Shown here: positions 43,013-51,982 of the stretch, piece after piece
Layout: the number at the start of each line of letters is the position of its first letter
How positions within the stretch are numbered: position 1 is the first letter of the stretch
Assembly (NCBI GenBank): GCA_041392845.1
Contig: JAWKLG010000031.1
Span: forward strand, 7,069 to 71,068
From: JAGQWW01 sp041392845
GTDB lineage: Bacteria; Bacteroidota; Bacteroidia; Chitinophagales; Saprospiraceae
DNA: 64,000 nt
Reading direction: 5' to 3'
The notes under the pieces: generated by a model
The model's input: only the letters and a program-made list of their open reading frames with translations
What the model was told of the DNA's origin: nothing
Database searches by the model: none
Program-made: the position numbers and the translations under genes

Positions 43013-43460
43013 TTGGATGTTAGGATGGGGAGAATGGGAGTTAGGGAGATTTTAATGTTCTCTTCATGTCCCTTCAAACCTTCATGTTTCAAAATTCCAT
43101 TCAACCCTTCAAAATTGGTTTAGTTTGGATGTTAAGATGGGGAGAATGGGAGATAGGGAGATTTTAATGTTCTCTTCATGTCCCTTCATTCCTTCATGTT
43201 TCAAAATTCCATTCAACCCTTCAAAATTGGTTTAGTTTGGATGTTAGGATGGGGAGAATGGGAGATTTTAATGTTCTCTTCATGTCCCATCATTCCTTCA
43301 TGTTTCAAAATTCCATTCAACCCTTCAAAATTGGTTTAATTTGGATGTTAGGATGGGGAGAATGGGAGATTTAATGTTCTCTTCATGTCCCATCATTCCT
43401 TCATGTTTCAAAATTCCATTCAACCATTCAACCATTCAACCCTTCAAAATTCAACCCCTC
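43013..43460. repeat. Four tandem ~112-bp repeats plus octamer tail
   Basis: Copies begin at 43013, 43125, 43237 and 43341, each opening ttggatgttaggatgggg and ending ..ttcaacccttcaaaatt. The spacing is 112, 112 and 104 bp; the third and fourth copies lack an internal 8-9 base gagataggg-type segment. The fourth runs into repeats of ccattcaa (about 43416-43448). The block lies in the 796-bp gap between trhO (start 42908) and the T9SS gene (ending 43705), outside any convincing gene. Confidence 0.93.
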
Positions 43461-43635
43461 AATTTTATCTTTTCCCGGATGCTGGGATGGTGATAAAGGT
43501 GTACTCCTAACCTAGTCCAAATTACGAAAGTGATAACAATACGAGCGAACCTTGCTGAAGAGAGCGACATGGCTTGTCATATTCTCTTTTTCAGGCAGTT
43601 CAATTCCTAATATTAGATTAATTCTAGCATTTTAT

Positions 43636-43675
43636 AAAAAAAACACCTCTACCAACCTTTCGATCCGCAGAGGTG
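43636..43675 (-). terminator. Intrinsic terminator of the unknown T9SS gene
   Basis: Read on the minus strand, cacctct (43675-43669) pairs with agaggtg (43650-43644) over an 18-base loop, followed by a run of eight T (43643-43636). It lies 30 bp after the stop of the gene ending at 43705. The remaining 160 bp between the repeat block and this hairpin hold nothing recognisable. Confidence 0.75.
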
Positions 43676-43704
43676 ATAACCTGTTATATTTTTTTAAAAA
43701 AAAC

Positions 43705-45981
43705 TTATCGAACTATCTGAATCTTCTTTGCAACACTACCGGTTGCTGTTTGAATGTGCAAAAGGTACAAGCCGGTGGGCAGGGCTTTCAGGTCCAGGTG
43801 TTTTTCTATAAACCCACCGGGCAGGTACTCGTATGGATATCTTATATGCTGGCGACCCATAAGGTCCGCTACTGAAATTTGAACATTGCCCGCTTCTTTC
43901 AATTGAAAGTTCAGATAGATGTCTTCCTTGGCAGGATTAGGGTAAGCCTCTACTTTGCTTAGACCACCATCAGGTGTACTTACAGAAGTGTAGCCTTCAA
44001 AATATACAGATGCAAATACACTGGATTGGATGTCTTCCTCACAAGCACTGTATAAGAATAATTCCAGGTTGGGGTACCCAAGTGGACTGTTGGTAGACTG
44101 ACGGCTTACTTCAATCAGCAGATCCTGAACACAGGTATTTGGCCCAATGGTAAAAAATTGTCCAAAGTCATTTCCGTTTAATGGTACACCGGCTGCTGAA
44201 ACTTTGGCCCCGTTGAGATTGGACTCTGCATTGAGCTTGACAAAATAATCTCTTGCCTGGTTTGATTCATTGCAAAGGTCGATTTTAAATGTAGCAGCAT
44301 CACCAATGGGGACATTTTCAATCAAAATATGGTCATCGTTGATCCCATCGTGATTCAAATTTGGCTGGTCAAGGGCGTATCCACCCTGATATGGACAACT
44401 GGACTCGGTACCTGGCTCTACCTGAAAAACAGGAGTTCCATACATGGGATCGCGCACGACCTTAAGATTAAAAATATCGTCTGCATCATCATCGCCTAAA
44501 ACATATTTTATCAATTTCGAATTATCGACACTCGCATTTTGCGTTTCACCAAAGGTCTTCGAACCTTTATATTCATAGCCCCCGGTAAAACCGGAACCGC
44601 CGACTTCTACCACCGTTTTTACACCGGCATTGAAATTCAAATAATGCTTGTATTCAATGGTGTTGGTTTCCACCACTTTGATGGCGGTCTCATTATCGTA
44701 GGTTAACCCTCCGCTGAAGGAAGTAGAAGCAAGAAATTCATTATCAGGATTGGTACGGTTGGCTTCATTTAAAGCGAGGACTTTGTTCCAAACCTCGATC
44801 TGATTCAAGGCATTATTCACCTGCCGTGCCGTCTTGCTTAAGGAATCTCCAACTATCAGTTCCAAATCAGCTATGTCCTTTTCAATCGCTTTCCTGGTAT
44901 AAATAAAATTTCTGGGGTTTCCGACAGGAGCATATATCAAGCCTGTATCGAGTTTTGTAGAACACGTACTTTCATCAATTTCCAGTATTTGATATAGCCC
45001 TAAGGCCAGATCGGTTCCATATCCGATAAAAACATCTCCGCCGCCCTCCGGATCGGTCAGAGCCCCTGTAGAAAATCCTTCTTTAACTGTAATACAGGTT
45101 TGCTCGTCAGAGGTGACTACTTGCATATCGCCAACTTGAAGACCTGCACTGACTGTAACGGAAAATTCAAAATCGGTTGTAACGAAGATTCCAGCGGATC
45201 CGGCTATTCCGATTTTAACTGCCAGGTTGGCCGAGTTGGAACCATCTTCTGCATAACTGGTTTGAAACTTTCTGCAGGTTGTTTTGCTTTCCTGGAAGGT
45301 ACTGCTACTGGCATCGCCTGGAGGAGCATGTAGTACCAGATAGGGGATCTGGGGATCTACTATGGTGTCGATGGCAGGTACTTGCGCTCCCGGATTGGTA
45401 GGTCCTTCTACCACAAACGGGATGGTTATATAAAATGCATAATCTAAAGTTCCTAGCTTATCGCCAACACCAATACATAAAAATCCCGCTTTGGTAGCCC
45501 TGGGAAACTTTACCGGGATGGCATACCTTATCATTCCGGAAGGAGCGCCACCCACCTGTGGAGCCTTTAGGTGTTCTAAATTATCTACAAGACCAGATTT
45601 TACATCCCCTATCGCACAATTCAATTCACCATTAAAAGCCGGGAGCCAGCCCACATTTGGCATGTCAAAATAAATCGTGTTTACCTTTCCTGCAGTTGCT
45701 CTGTGATAGGTACTTATATTACCGGTCATATTGTCCTGGATATTTCCTACACCAACATAAAATGGCACGTTCACAACTAATCCGGGAACGTATTCACCAA
45801 CTGCACTACTTGTGCTGCATATGGTATTGGGTAAATTACTTACATTCACTTTGTACGCAGTAGGAAGCTCAAACTCCAAGGATTGCTGTCCATTAAGAGA
45901 AACTAAAGAAAGAATGAACAGAAAAGAGAAGATTACTTCTTTTGAGATGAGGTAAAACCTGGAAGTATAAAGATTTTTCAT
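43705..45981 (-). CDS. Secreted protein of unknown type with T9SS sorting domain
   Basis: Start chosen at the ATG at 45979-45981, which begins a signal peptide (MKNLYTSRF... VSLNGQQ), giving 758 residues; an upstream in-frame ATG adds 11 unlikely residues. The C-terminus is a T9SS type A domain (AYPNPAKEDIYLNF ... LPTGLYLLHI). The body shows no domain I can name. A segment with LHAPPGDASSST (about 220-231) resembles a module seen in large extracellular bacterial proteins. A long region (about 260-500) with VETNTIEYKHYLNFNAG and alternating small/aliphatic residues looks beta-rich. It is transcribed divergently from the HTCS regulator (206 bp between starts, TGCGCA array between). Secretion is well supported, function unknown. 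Confidence 0.88.
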   Translation of the reverse strand: MKNLYTSRFYLISKEVIFSFLFILSLVSLNGQQSLEFELPTAYKVNVSNLPNTICSTSSAVGEYVPGLVVNVPFYVGVGNIQDNMTGNISTYHRATAGKVNTIYFDMPNVGWLPAFNGELNCAIGDVKSGLVDNLEHLKAPQVGGAPSGMIRYAIPVKFPRATKAGFLCIGVGDKLGTLDYAFYITIPFVVEGPTNPGAQVPAIDTIVDPQIPYLVLHAPPGDASSSTFQESKTTCRKFQTSYAEDGSNSANLAVKIGIAGSAGIFVTTDFEFSVTVSAGLQVGDMQVVTSDEQTCITVKEGFSTGALTDPEGGGDVFIGYGTDLALGLYQILEIDESTCSTKLDTGLIYAPVGNPRNFIYTRKAIEKDIADLELIVGDSLSKTARQVNNALNQIEVWNKVLALNEANRTNPDNEFLASTSFSGGLTYDNETAIKVVETNTIEYKHYLNFNAGVKTVVEVGGSGFTGGYEYKGSKTFGETQNASVDNSKLIKYVLGDDDADDIFNLKVVRDPMYGTPVFQVEPGTESSCPYQGGYALDQPNLNHDGINDDHILIENVPIGDAATFKIDLCNESNQARDYFVKLNAESNLNGAKVSAAGVPLNGNDFGQFFTIGPNTCVQDLLIEVSRQSTNSPLGYPNLELFLYSACEEDIQSSVFASVYFEGYTSVSTPDGGLSKVEAYPNPAKEDIYLNFQLKEAGNVQISVADLMGRQHIRYPYEYLPGGFIEKHLDLKALPTGLYLLHIQTATGSVAKKIQIVR

Positions 45982-46099
45982 GATAATGAATTTAGATTGG
46001 CAAAAACTGCCCATGTGATGAAAGCCCTTTCAAAATGGTGCAGATGATTAATACATGGACCAAAGGTGAGATTTGCACTGATTAGGTAGCTGCACCTAA

Positions 46100-46167
46100 T
46101 GCGCAGCGAGCAGGAAATTTTGCGCAAAACACTGGACAAACTGCGCACAAGCAGGATTATTTGCGCA
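46100..46167. promoter_or_regulatory. Four phased TGCGCA sites, candidate HTCS operator
   Basis: TGCGCA hexamers begin at 46100, 46121, 46142 and 46162, i.e. spacings of 21, 21 and 20 bp (two helical turns), so all face the same side of the DNA. Units share flanking A/T (ttTGCGCAaa). They lie 20-88 bp upstream of the HTCS start at 46188 and about 120-185 bp from the divergent T9SS gene start. The regular spacing suits an AraC-type DNA-binding domain, which recognises direct repeats about 21 bp apart. Confidence 0.7.
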
Positions 46168-46187
46168 AATCAGACTACTTTTAAGCA

Positions 46188-49100
46188 ATGAGCACCCGCG
46201 CAACACTCCTTTGGATATTCCTTTTATTTCCTTTCTCACAATTGTGGGGACAAGCCTCCTATACAGTGGATGCAATCGGCACAACAGATGGACTGTCTCA
46301 AGGTGTTGGTTTAGATATTTTTCAGGATAAAGAAGGCTTTCTTTGGATTGGCACCAAAGATGGATTGAATCGATACGATGGCCAAAATTTTCTGGAATTC
46401 ACCTACGACCCTAACGACCCTTGGTCTATTGCAGGCAATACCGTTAACCTTATTTATGAAGATTCAAAAGGGCATATTTGGACCGCCTCTGAAAATGCAG
46501 GACTCAGTATTTATGATAAAAAAACAGGCCGGTTTCATCGTATCCAGCACAACCCAAATGACCCTTCCAGTATAGCCGGGAATAATATCGGAGGCATTGT
46601 AGAAGATAGCTCAGGCTATTTTATAATAAGCATCACCGGTGTAGGGGTAAATATGCTTCAATTACCTCAAACCTTTTTTAAAAATAATACCCCTCCGAAG
46701 GTAATCAGGGTACCGCTGCCTCACCAACCTCAGTTGGAAAATGCTGCTAAAAAAGAAGTACGTAGCATTATTAAAGACCGGAATAACCGTATTTGGGTAA
46801 GTGGAGAAGACGGCATCTTTCGCCTGGATGTTGGAAAAGCAAGTTTAAAACTTGTAGTGGAAGGATTTTCTTTTGATCAGGCATATGCGCATCCTGATGG
46901 TTCGATTTGGGGTTCAAGTTCCAACCACAGCCTTTTCAGATGGGACGGTAGTCGGGCTTTTCGTGTAATGGAGGATGTGTTTGATGTAAATGATTTACAA
47001 GTCGATGGGAAAGGAAATATGTGGGTAGGCTGGAGCAATGAACTATTAGGCTTAAACCTTACCGATTGGCAATCCGGACAGATGCTTTCTCCCGACCATG
47101 AACGCTGCTTCTTCCGATGGGTTCCTATCAGGAATGGCGACAGCTTAAATTTTCCGTTCAAATCGATGTATATCGATCGGTCGGGTTTATTATGGTTGGG
47201 CACCAATGGATATGGACTTTATACCCTTAATCCTTCCCGCAGGATGTTTGGTCATGGACTGAAAGGTAAATCAATACGCCATTTTGAAACTAATATGGAG
47301 GGTACGAGTGTCCTTGCTTTAACATATCAACCGGGTTTTTATCTTCCAAGTGGAAAAAAAATTAAAACACCCGCTTGTAGTGGATGCCAGGAAGTCCCGG
47401 ATATGTTTTTGGTATCGAGTTCCGGGCACCACTGGATGAGGGATTATATGGAAGGGGAAAACTATAGTTTGGTTCGGGTATATGACACCAATGAAAACTT
47501 AATAAAGAAGTATAAATTACCCTGGAATCACATCGACTTCCAACCAATGGTTGAGGGGAAGGACGGGGCAATTTATATGGCTGGATATGAAGGTGTATTT
47601 ACAAGATTGGACCCTAGAACCGATGAAATCACATCCTTTAGTTTGAGAACCGGCCAATTATTGCCTGATGCCGGAATTACACGGTTTAAAAGAACCTTGG
47701 ATTACTCTACAGTACTATATGAAGATGAAGAAGGTTGGTGGTGGATTGGAAGTGAAATGGGTTTTATCAAATGTAAATGGCCGAAACCGGGAAGCCAAAC
47801 CATAAAAACCATACAATATCAAAACGAACCCAAAGATACTACTTCCTTAAGCTCCAACCAGGTAAGCAGCTTTATGAAAGACCCTTTTGCACCTGACAGG
47901 TATGTTTGGATTGGAACCAAAGGCGGCGGACTTAATCGCTTTGACAAAGTGAACCAAACCTTCCTCCGAATCGGGCCTGAACAAGGTTTGCCTGACCGAG
48001 TAGTGTATGGCACTCTTTCTGACCAGGATGGCAACATCTGGGGAAGCACCAATAAGGGTTTGTTTTGTATCCTTTTTGAAAAAAAAGAAACATCTGAAAT
48101 CCCGGAGTTTTCCATAAGAGTTTTTTCAAAAGAAGACGGCCTTCAGGAAGAGGAATTTAATACAGATGCTTTTGCTAAGTTGAAGGATGGACGCCTGGCA
48201 TTCGGCGGAGTAAACGGGTATAATATTTTTGATCCGAAAGAAGTGATGAGTCCGGGCTATGCACCCCCGGTCTACATTACCGGTTTACTGATTAATAATC
48301 AGCCTATAAAAGCAGGGGACCCGACTGGCATCCTTTCAAGTACCATCGAAACAAGCAGTAGTATTACCCTGAACCATCTGCAGGATATTATTACCCTCGA
48401 GTTTGCCTCTCTGGATTTTCAGGCACCGGACAGGGTACAATACCGATACCAACTGGAAGGAGCCACAGATGGCTGGATAGAAGCTGGAAAACAACGTAGT
48501 GCCACCTTTTTACGACTACCACCCAACCTATACACTTTTCGGGTACAAGGCTCAAATAGTCAGGGAGTCTGGAGTGATAAAATTGCTAGCCTTAAAATAA
48601 ATGTGCTTCCGCCCTGGTGGAAAACAAGCTGGGCCTATACTGCCTACCTTTTGCTATTTCTGGGCCTGTTGTGGTTGATTTTCCGCTTTTTTATTAGACG
48701 GACAACCTTACAACAACAACTTTCTTTTCAAAAAAGAGAAGCAGAAAGAGTACGCGAACTGGATACATTGAAGACCCAGCTGTATATGAATATGACCCAT
48801 GAGTTTCGTACTCCATTGACGATTATCCTCGGTATGGCACAACAGGTAATAGAGGATCCAAAGGCGCATTTCCGACAAGGAATGGAAATGATCATCGACA
48901 ATGGACAAAACCTGCTGGAGATGGTCAACCGAATGTTGAGTCTTTCCAAGTTGGAAAATAGGAAAATGACCCTGGATTTAATTCAAGATGATATTATGGT
49001 GTTTTTGCGCCGACGAGCGGAGTCCTTTCGCTCTTTTGCGGCAAATAAAAACATACAATTACACTTTTTGCCGGAGGTGGATAGTCTGTTGATGGATTAT

Positions 49101-50342
49101 GACCCGGACAAATTACAGCAGATCCTTTCCAACCTACTCTCCAACGCCTTTAAATTCACCCCTGAAAATGGTCATATTTATTTTGGTATCCGACAAGAAG
49201 GAAATACGCTTGCTATTCGAATAAAAGATACTGGTCAGGGTATTGAACCCAGGGACCTGAAAAAGGTCTTTGACCGTTTTTATCAGGCTGATAATAGTGC
49301 TACCCGCAAATATGAAGGTACCGGAATCGGCCTTGCACTTTGCCGCGAATTGGTAAACCTGATGCATGGAGAAATAAGCGTTCAAAGTCCGCCAACAGGA
49401 GTTAACAGCGGTACTGAATTTACGGTAAGGTTACCTATTCATACCAATGCTACTTTGGTTAAAATGGATTACAACCAAAAGTCTGGATCAGAAATCAAAA
49501 TAAACGGAAGGCCAAAGGAAGCGCCTGTTATCGTATTGGAAGAAACGGATCAAAGCACTGACTCAGAAGCCCCGGTAATTTTATTGGCAGAAGACAATCC
49601 AGATGTGGTGAAATATGTATCCTCCTGTTTGACCGGCTATCAATTGTATGTTGCTCCCAATGGCCAGGAAGCTTTGGAAATGGCCACTGAAGTAATACCG
49701 GATCTTGTAGTCAGCGATGTCATGATGCCTATTATGGACGGTTTTGAACTCTGCGAACATTTAAAAACAGATCCCAGAACCAATCACATTCCGGTAGTTA
49801 TTTTAACGGCCCGTGCCGATCTGGAAAGCAAGTTGGAAGGCCTTGAACATGGTGCTAATGCCTATCTTCACAAACCATTTGAAAAAAAGGAACTGTTGCT
49901 GACGATCAAAAATCTTTTCCAGCTAAGGGAAAAGCTGCAACAACGCTATCAAAACCAGGATTTAGAGGAAGATTCGGGTTCAGTGGCTAATGTAGAGGAA
50001 GCTGAAGATCCTTTTGTGCAGCAGGTCAGGAAACTGGTAGAAGTCCGAATAGACGACTTGAACTTGACCGTGGAAACTTTATCCAAAGAACTCCACCTCA
50101 GTCATTCCCAACTCGCACGAAAACTCAATGCGCTTACCGGTTACTCTCCCAACCGTTTCATTCGACATATTCGGTTTAAAAGAGCAAAAATGCTATTGTT
50201 GGATGAAACACTTTCTGTATCCAATGTCGCCTACTCCTGTGGTTTCAATGATCCTGATTATTTTTCACGAGCATTTAAAAAAGAATTTGGGAAGACGCCG
50301 GTGGAATGGAGAGAAATTTCTAAAGCAAGTCAGGTTAAGTAA
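46188..50342 (+). CDS. Hybrid two-component system regulator (HTCS): propeller sensor, kinase, receiver, AraC output
   Basis: A 1,384-residue one-protein signalling system. Signal peptide about 1-22; then about fourteen Reg_prop repeats (e.g. GFLWIGTKDGLNRYDG, GHIWTASENAGLSIYD, YVWIGTKGGGLNRFD) forming the periplasmic propeller pair, a Y_Y_Y domain (about 730-795) and a membrane helix (about 817-838). Cytoplasmic parts follow: HisKA with His in MTHEFRTPLT (about 871), HATPase (DTGQGIEPRDLKKVFDRFYQ, GTGIGLALCRELV), a receiver with phospho-acceptor Asp about 1177 in VSDVMMP, and a C-terminal AraC-type HTH (about 1280-1384). HTCS proteins sense oligosaccharides or other ligands and switch on nearby uptake or degradation genes. 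No SusC/SusD pair is adjacent. The phased TGCGCA sites upstream are probable own targets. Confidence 0.96.
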   Translation: MSTRATLLWIFLLFPFSQLWGQASYTVDAIGTTDGLSQGVGLDIFQDKEGFLWIGTKDGLNRYDGQNFLEFTYDPNDPWSIAGNTVNLIYEDSKGHIWTASENAGLSIYDKKTGRFHRIQHNPNDPSSIAGNNIGGIVEDSSGYFIISITGVGVNMLQLPQTFFKNNTPPKVIRVPLPHQPQLENAAKKEVRSIIKDRNNRIWVSGEDGIFRLDVGKASLKLVVEGFSFDQAYAHPDGSIWGSSSNHSLFRWDGSRAFRVMEDVFDVNDLQVDGKGNMWVGWSNELLGLNLTDWQSGQMLSPDHERCFFRWVPIRNGDSLNFPFKSMYIDRSGLLWLGTNGYGLYTLNPSRRMFGHGLKGKSIRHFETNMEGTSVLALTYQPGFYLPSGKKIKTPACSGCQEVPDMFLVSSSGHHWMRDYMEGENYSLVRVYDTNENLIKKYKLPWNHIDFQPMVEGKDGAIYMAGYEGVFTRLDPRTDEITSFSLRTGQLLPDAGITRFKRTLDYSTVLYEDEEGWWWIGSEMGFIKCKWPKPGSQTIKTIQYQNEPKDTTSLSSNQVSSFMKDPFAPDRYVWIGTKGGGLNRFDKVNQTFLRIGPEQGLPDRVVYGTLSDQDGNIWGSTNKGLFCILFEKKETSEIPEFSIRVFSKEDGLQEEEFNTDAFAKLKDGRLAFGGVNGYNIFDPKEVMSPGYAPPVYITGLLINNQPIKAGDPTGILSSTIETSSSITLNHLQDIITLEFASLDFQAPDRVQYRYQLEGATDGWIEAGKQRSATFLRLPPNLYTFRVQGSNSQGVWSDKIASLKINVLPPWWKTSWAYTAYLLLFLGLLWLIFRFFIRRTTLQQQLSFQKREAERVRELDTLKTQLYMNMTHEFRTPLTIILGMAQQVIEDPKAHFRQGMEMIIDNGQNLLEMVNRMLSLSKLENRKMTLDLIQDDIMVFLRRRAESFRSFAANKNIQLHFLPEVDSLLMDYDPDKLQQILSNLLSNAFKFTPENGHIYFGIRQEGNTLAIRIKDTGQGIEPRDLKKVFDRFYQADNSATRKYEGTGIGLALCRELVNLMHGEISVQSPPTGVNSGTEFTVRLPIHTNATLVKMDYNQKSGSEIKINGRPKEAPVIVLEETDQSTDSEAPVILLAEDNPDVVKYVSSCLTGYQLYVAPNGQEALEMATEVIPDLVVSDVMMPIMDGFELCEHLKTDPRTNHIPVVILTARADLESKLEGLEHGANAYLHKPFEKKELLLTIKNLFQLREKLQQRYQNQDLEEDSGSVANVEEAEDPFVQQVRKLVEVRIDDLNLTVETLSKELHLSHSQLARKLNALTGYSPNRFIRHIRFKRAKMLLLDETLSVSNVAYSCGFNDPDYFSRAFKKEFGKTPVEWREISKASQVK

Positions 50343-50375
50343 ACGATCGGACCTAGAAATTTCTTTCGAATAAAT

Positions 50376-51290
50376 TCAACAACAATATCCTCCAAAATAA
50401 ATAGCAACTGGTTTTAAAAGTTGGCCGGAATCAGTTTCACTTGAAAGGAAAAGGATGGTGTAATTTGTTTTGATACCGAATTTAGCTATCAAATCAGGAA
50501 AACCATCTCCATCTAAATCGCCATACCAGATGATACTTTCCAATCCACTCGTTATACCATCATACTTATAAGGGTCTATTATTTGTTCAATACCATTCCT
50601 TGAAATAATAACCTGACCTTTTGTAATTGTTAGTCCCTTTTCAGCTTGGATTGTCGAATCTTTTAAAGCCCAATTATTCAAATCTAAACTCTCAGGCTTT
50701 TCTGGGAAGGAAATAAAAAAAGAATAATTCTCTTGAGAAGAAGCAATTATCTTGGTAAAATATTCCGGATCATGAAAAGAATAATATTCCAACTCCATAG
50801 GTTCAAATTTGAATTTTCCATTTCTTTCAATGACGCCATACCAATTGTTCTCCTTTCTCCTCCAAAAATTATCAAAACAATTGTACCAGGGGAATACCAA
50901 TTTAAACTTGCTGTTGGTTCCGTTTTGATAGTACCTTTTATCCATTGATTCCTTATTATAAAGTTCCCTTAGATAAACATCAAATAAATATCCATTTTCA
51001 CCTTTATAGTCTGCTTCAACCCAAGAACCATTTAATGGAACTTGTACCATGGCAGAATCCGAAGCCAAAACAGGTGTTAAATACCACCCAATTGTATCCT
51101 TAGTTTTTGGAGCTTCCCTATCTACTGTAACTGTCTCTCCAAAGGGAATTTTATTAATGATAGGAGCATGAAGTCCTGGACCCTTTCGAAGATTCAGCCC
51201 GCTTGGAGCTGTTACTTCCATGATATAAGTTTGAGAATACGTTGCTCCGAAAATTGTGAAGCATATTAAAAGTGGAAATAGAGTCTTCAT
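50376..51290 (-). CDS. Secreted protein with SH3-like domain and FG-GAP-type segment, function unknown
   Basis: The 304-residue protein has a signal peptide (about 1-19, ending TYSQT). A bacterial SH3 domain follows (about 25-110), opening with GLNLRKGPGLHAPIINKIPFGE, the classical xLNxRxGPGxxxxV motif. The rest is polar with several aromatic clusters. A segment YGDLDGDGFPDLIAKFG (about 272-288) has the DxDxDGxxD calcium-loop pattern of FG-GAP-like repeats. The very end is ..GGYCC. SH3b domains in exported proteins often bind cell wall or other glycans, but with one domain and no catalytic motif the role is open. It is convergent with the HTCS gene (33-bp gap). Confidence 0.75.
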   Translation of the reverse strand: MKTLFPLLICFTIFGATYSQTYIMEVTAPSGLNLRKGPGLHAPIINKIPFGETVTVDREAPKTKDTIGWYLTPVLASDSAMVQVPLNGSWVEADYKGENGYLFDVYLRELYNKESMDKRYYQNGTNSKFKLVFPWYNCFDNFWRRKENNWYGVIERNGKFKFEPMELEYYSFHDPEYFTKIIASSQENYSFFISFPEKPESLDLNNWALKDSTIQAEKGLTITKGQVIISRNGIEQIIDPYKYDGITSGLESIIWYGDLDGDGFPDLIAKFGIKTNYTILFLSSETDSGQLLKPVAIYFGGYCC

Positions 51291-51419
51291 TTGATTTTGT
51301 CAATATTGAAGCGCTAAAAATTGTTTTAAAAGGTGACTTTTTACCGAAGTTTATTACTTAGTCATGTCTCTTGTTTTATAGGTGTCAAGTTTTTTCCTTT
51401 TAATTTCTTTAAAGCATTA

Positions 51420-51971
51420 TTATAATAATTCTGCTTTTAGAATAGTAGCCTCTCCACTATGCTTATCAACAGAAAACTCAATAAAGCCAAGAACCTCGGA
51501 ATCATCGGTTTTCTTAATCTTTACTCCTAGTAAATAGCTGCTTTTCTGTGTGTCCGATAATACATTCCACTCCAATGGCCATTTACTTCTATCTTTAAAA
51601 CTTTCTATTTCAATAAGAGAAACACTAAATGAGCCTCTACTTTCTCCCCACGAAAACGGATCAGTAACATTTATTTTAACCTCAGATAAATCTTCTAGGA
51701 AAAGAGTTGAAAAACCATTTTTAAAAAGAATACCATTTCCATTGGAGGTTTTCATTGACCCCACCATAAGGTAAGGAGTTACTGGATCAGGATAGATGTT
51801 TTCGTAATAATCAAATGTAAAGTCAACCTCACCATCATTATCAACATCTATCGGTATATCTTCAGGTAATTCAGGTTTTGAACGAAATGGAATTTCATCA
51901 TTTTCTTTTTTACAAGCACTAAAAAAAATTAATGCCATCAATAGAATTAGACTGATCTTTTTCACGAGCAA
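51420..51971 (-). CDS. Small lipoprotein, function unknown
   Basis: A 183-residue protein with a lipoprotein signal (LILLMALIFFSACKK, Cys about residue 20). The mature part contains a DVDNDGEVDFTFDYY segment (about 42-56), which has the spacing of a calcium-binding DxDxDG loop, and no other recognisable motif. It starts 11 bp after the stop of the upstream lipoprotein gene, so the two are probably co-transcribed. I do not recognise the family; the sequence is moderately AT-rich, like its neighbours. A surface- or periplasm-anchored role is the only inference. Confidence 0.65.
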   Translation of the reverse strand: MLVKKISLILLMALIFFSACKKENDEIPFRSKPELPEDIPIDVDNDGEVDFTFDYYENIYPDPVTPYLMVGSMKTSNGNGILFKNGFSTLFLEDLSEVKINVTDPFSWGESRGSFSVSLIEIESFKDRSKWPLEWNVLSDTQKSSYLLGVKIKKTDDSEVLGFIEFSVDKHSGEATILKAELL

Positions 51972-51982
51972 AAAATTTCTAT

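Noticed and set aside
43013..43460. The repeat block considered as a CRISPR array.
   Set aside because: The whole unit is repeated, with no unique spacers, and no cas gene is in the window.
43552..43875. Plus-strand open frame overlapping the 3' end of the unknown T9SS gene.
   Set aside because: It overlaps the conserved sorting domain and a probable terminator on the other strand and has no motif.
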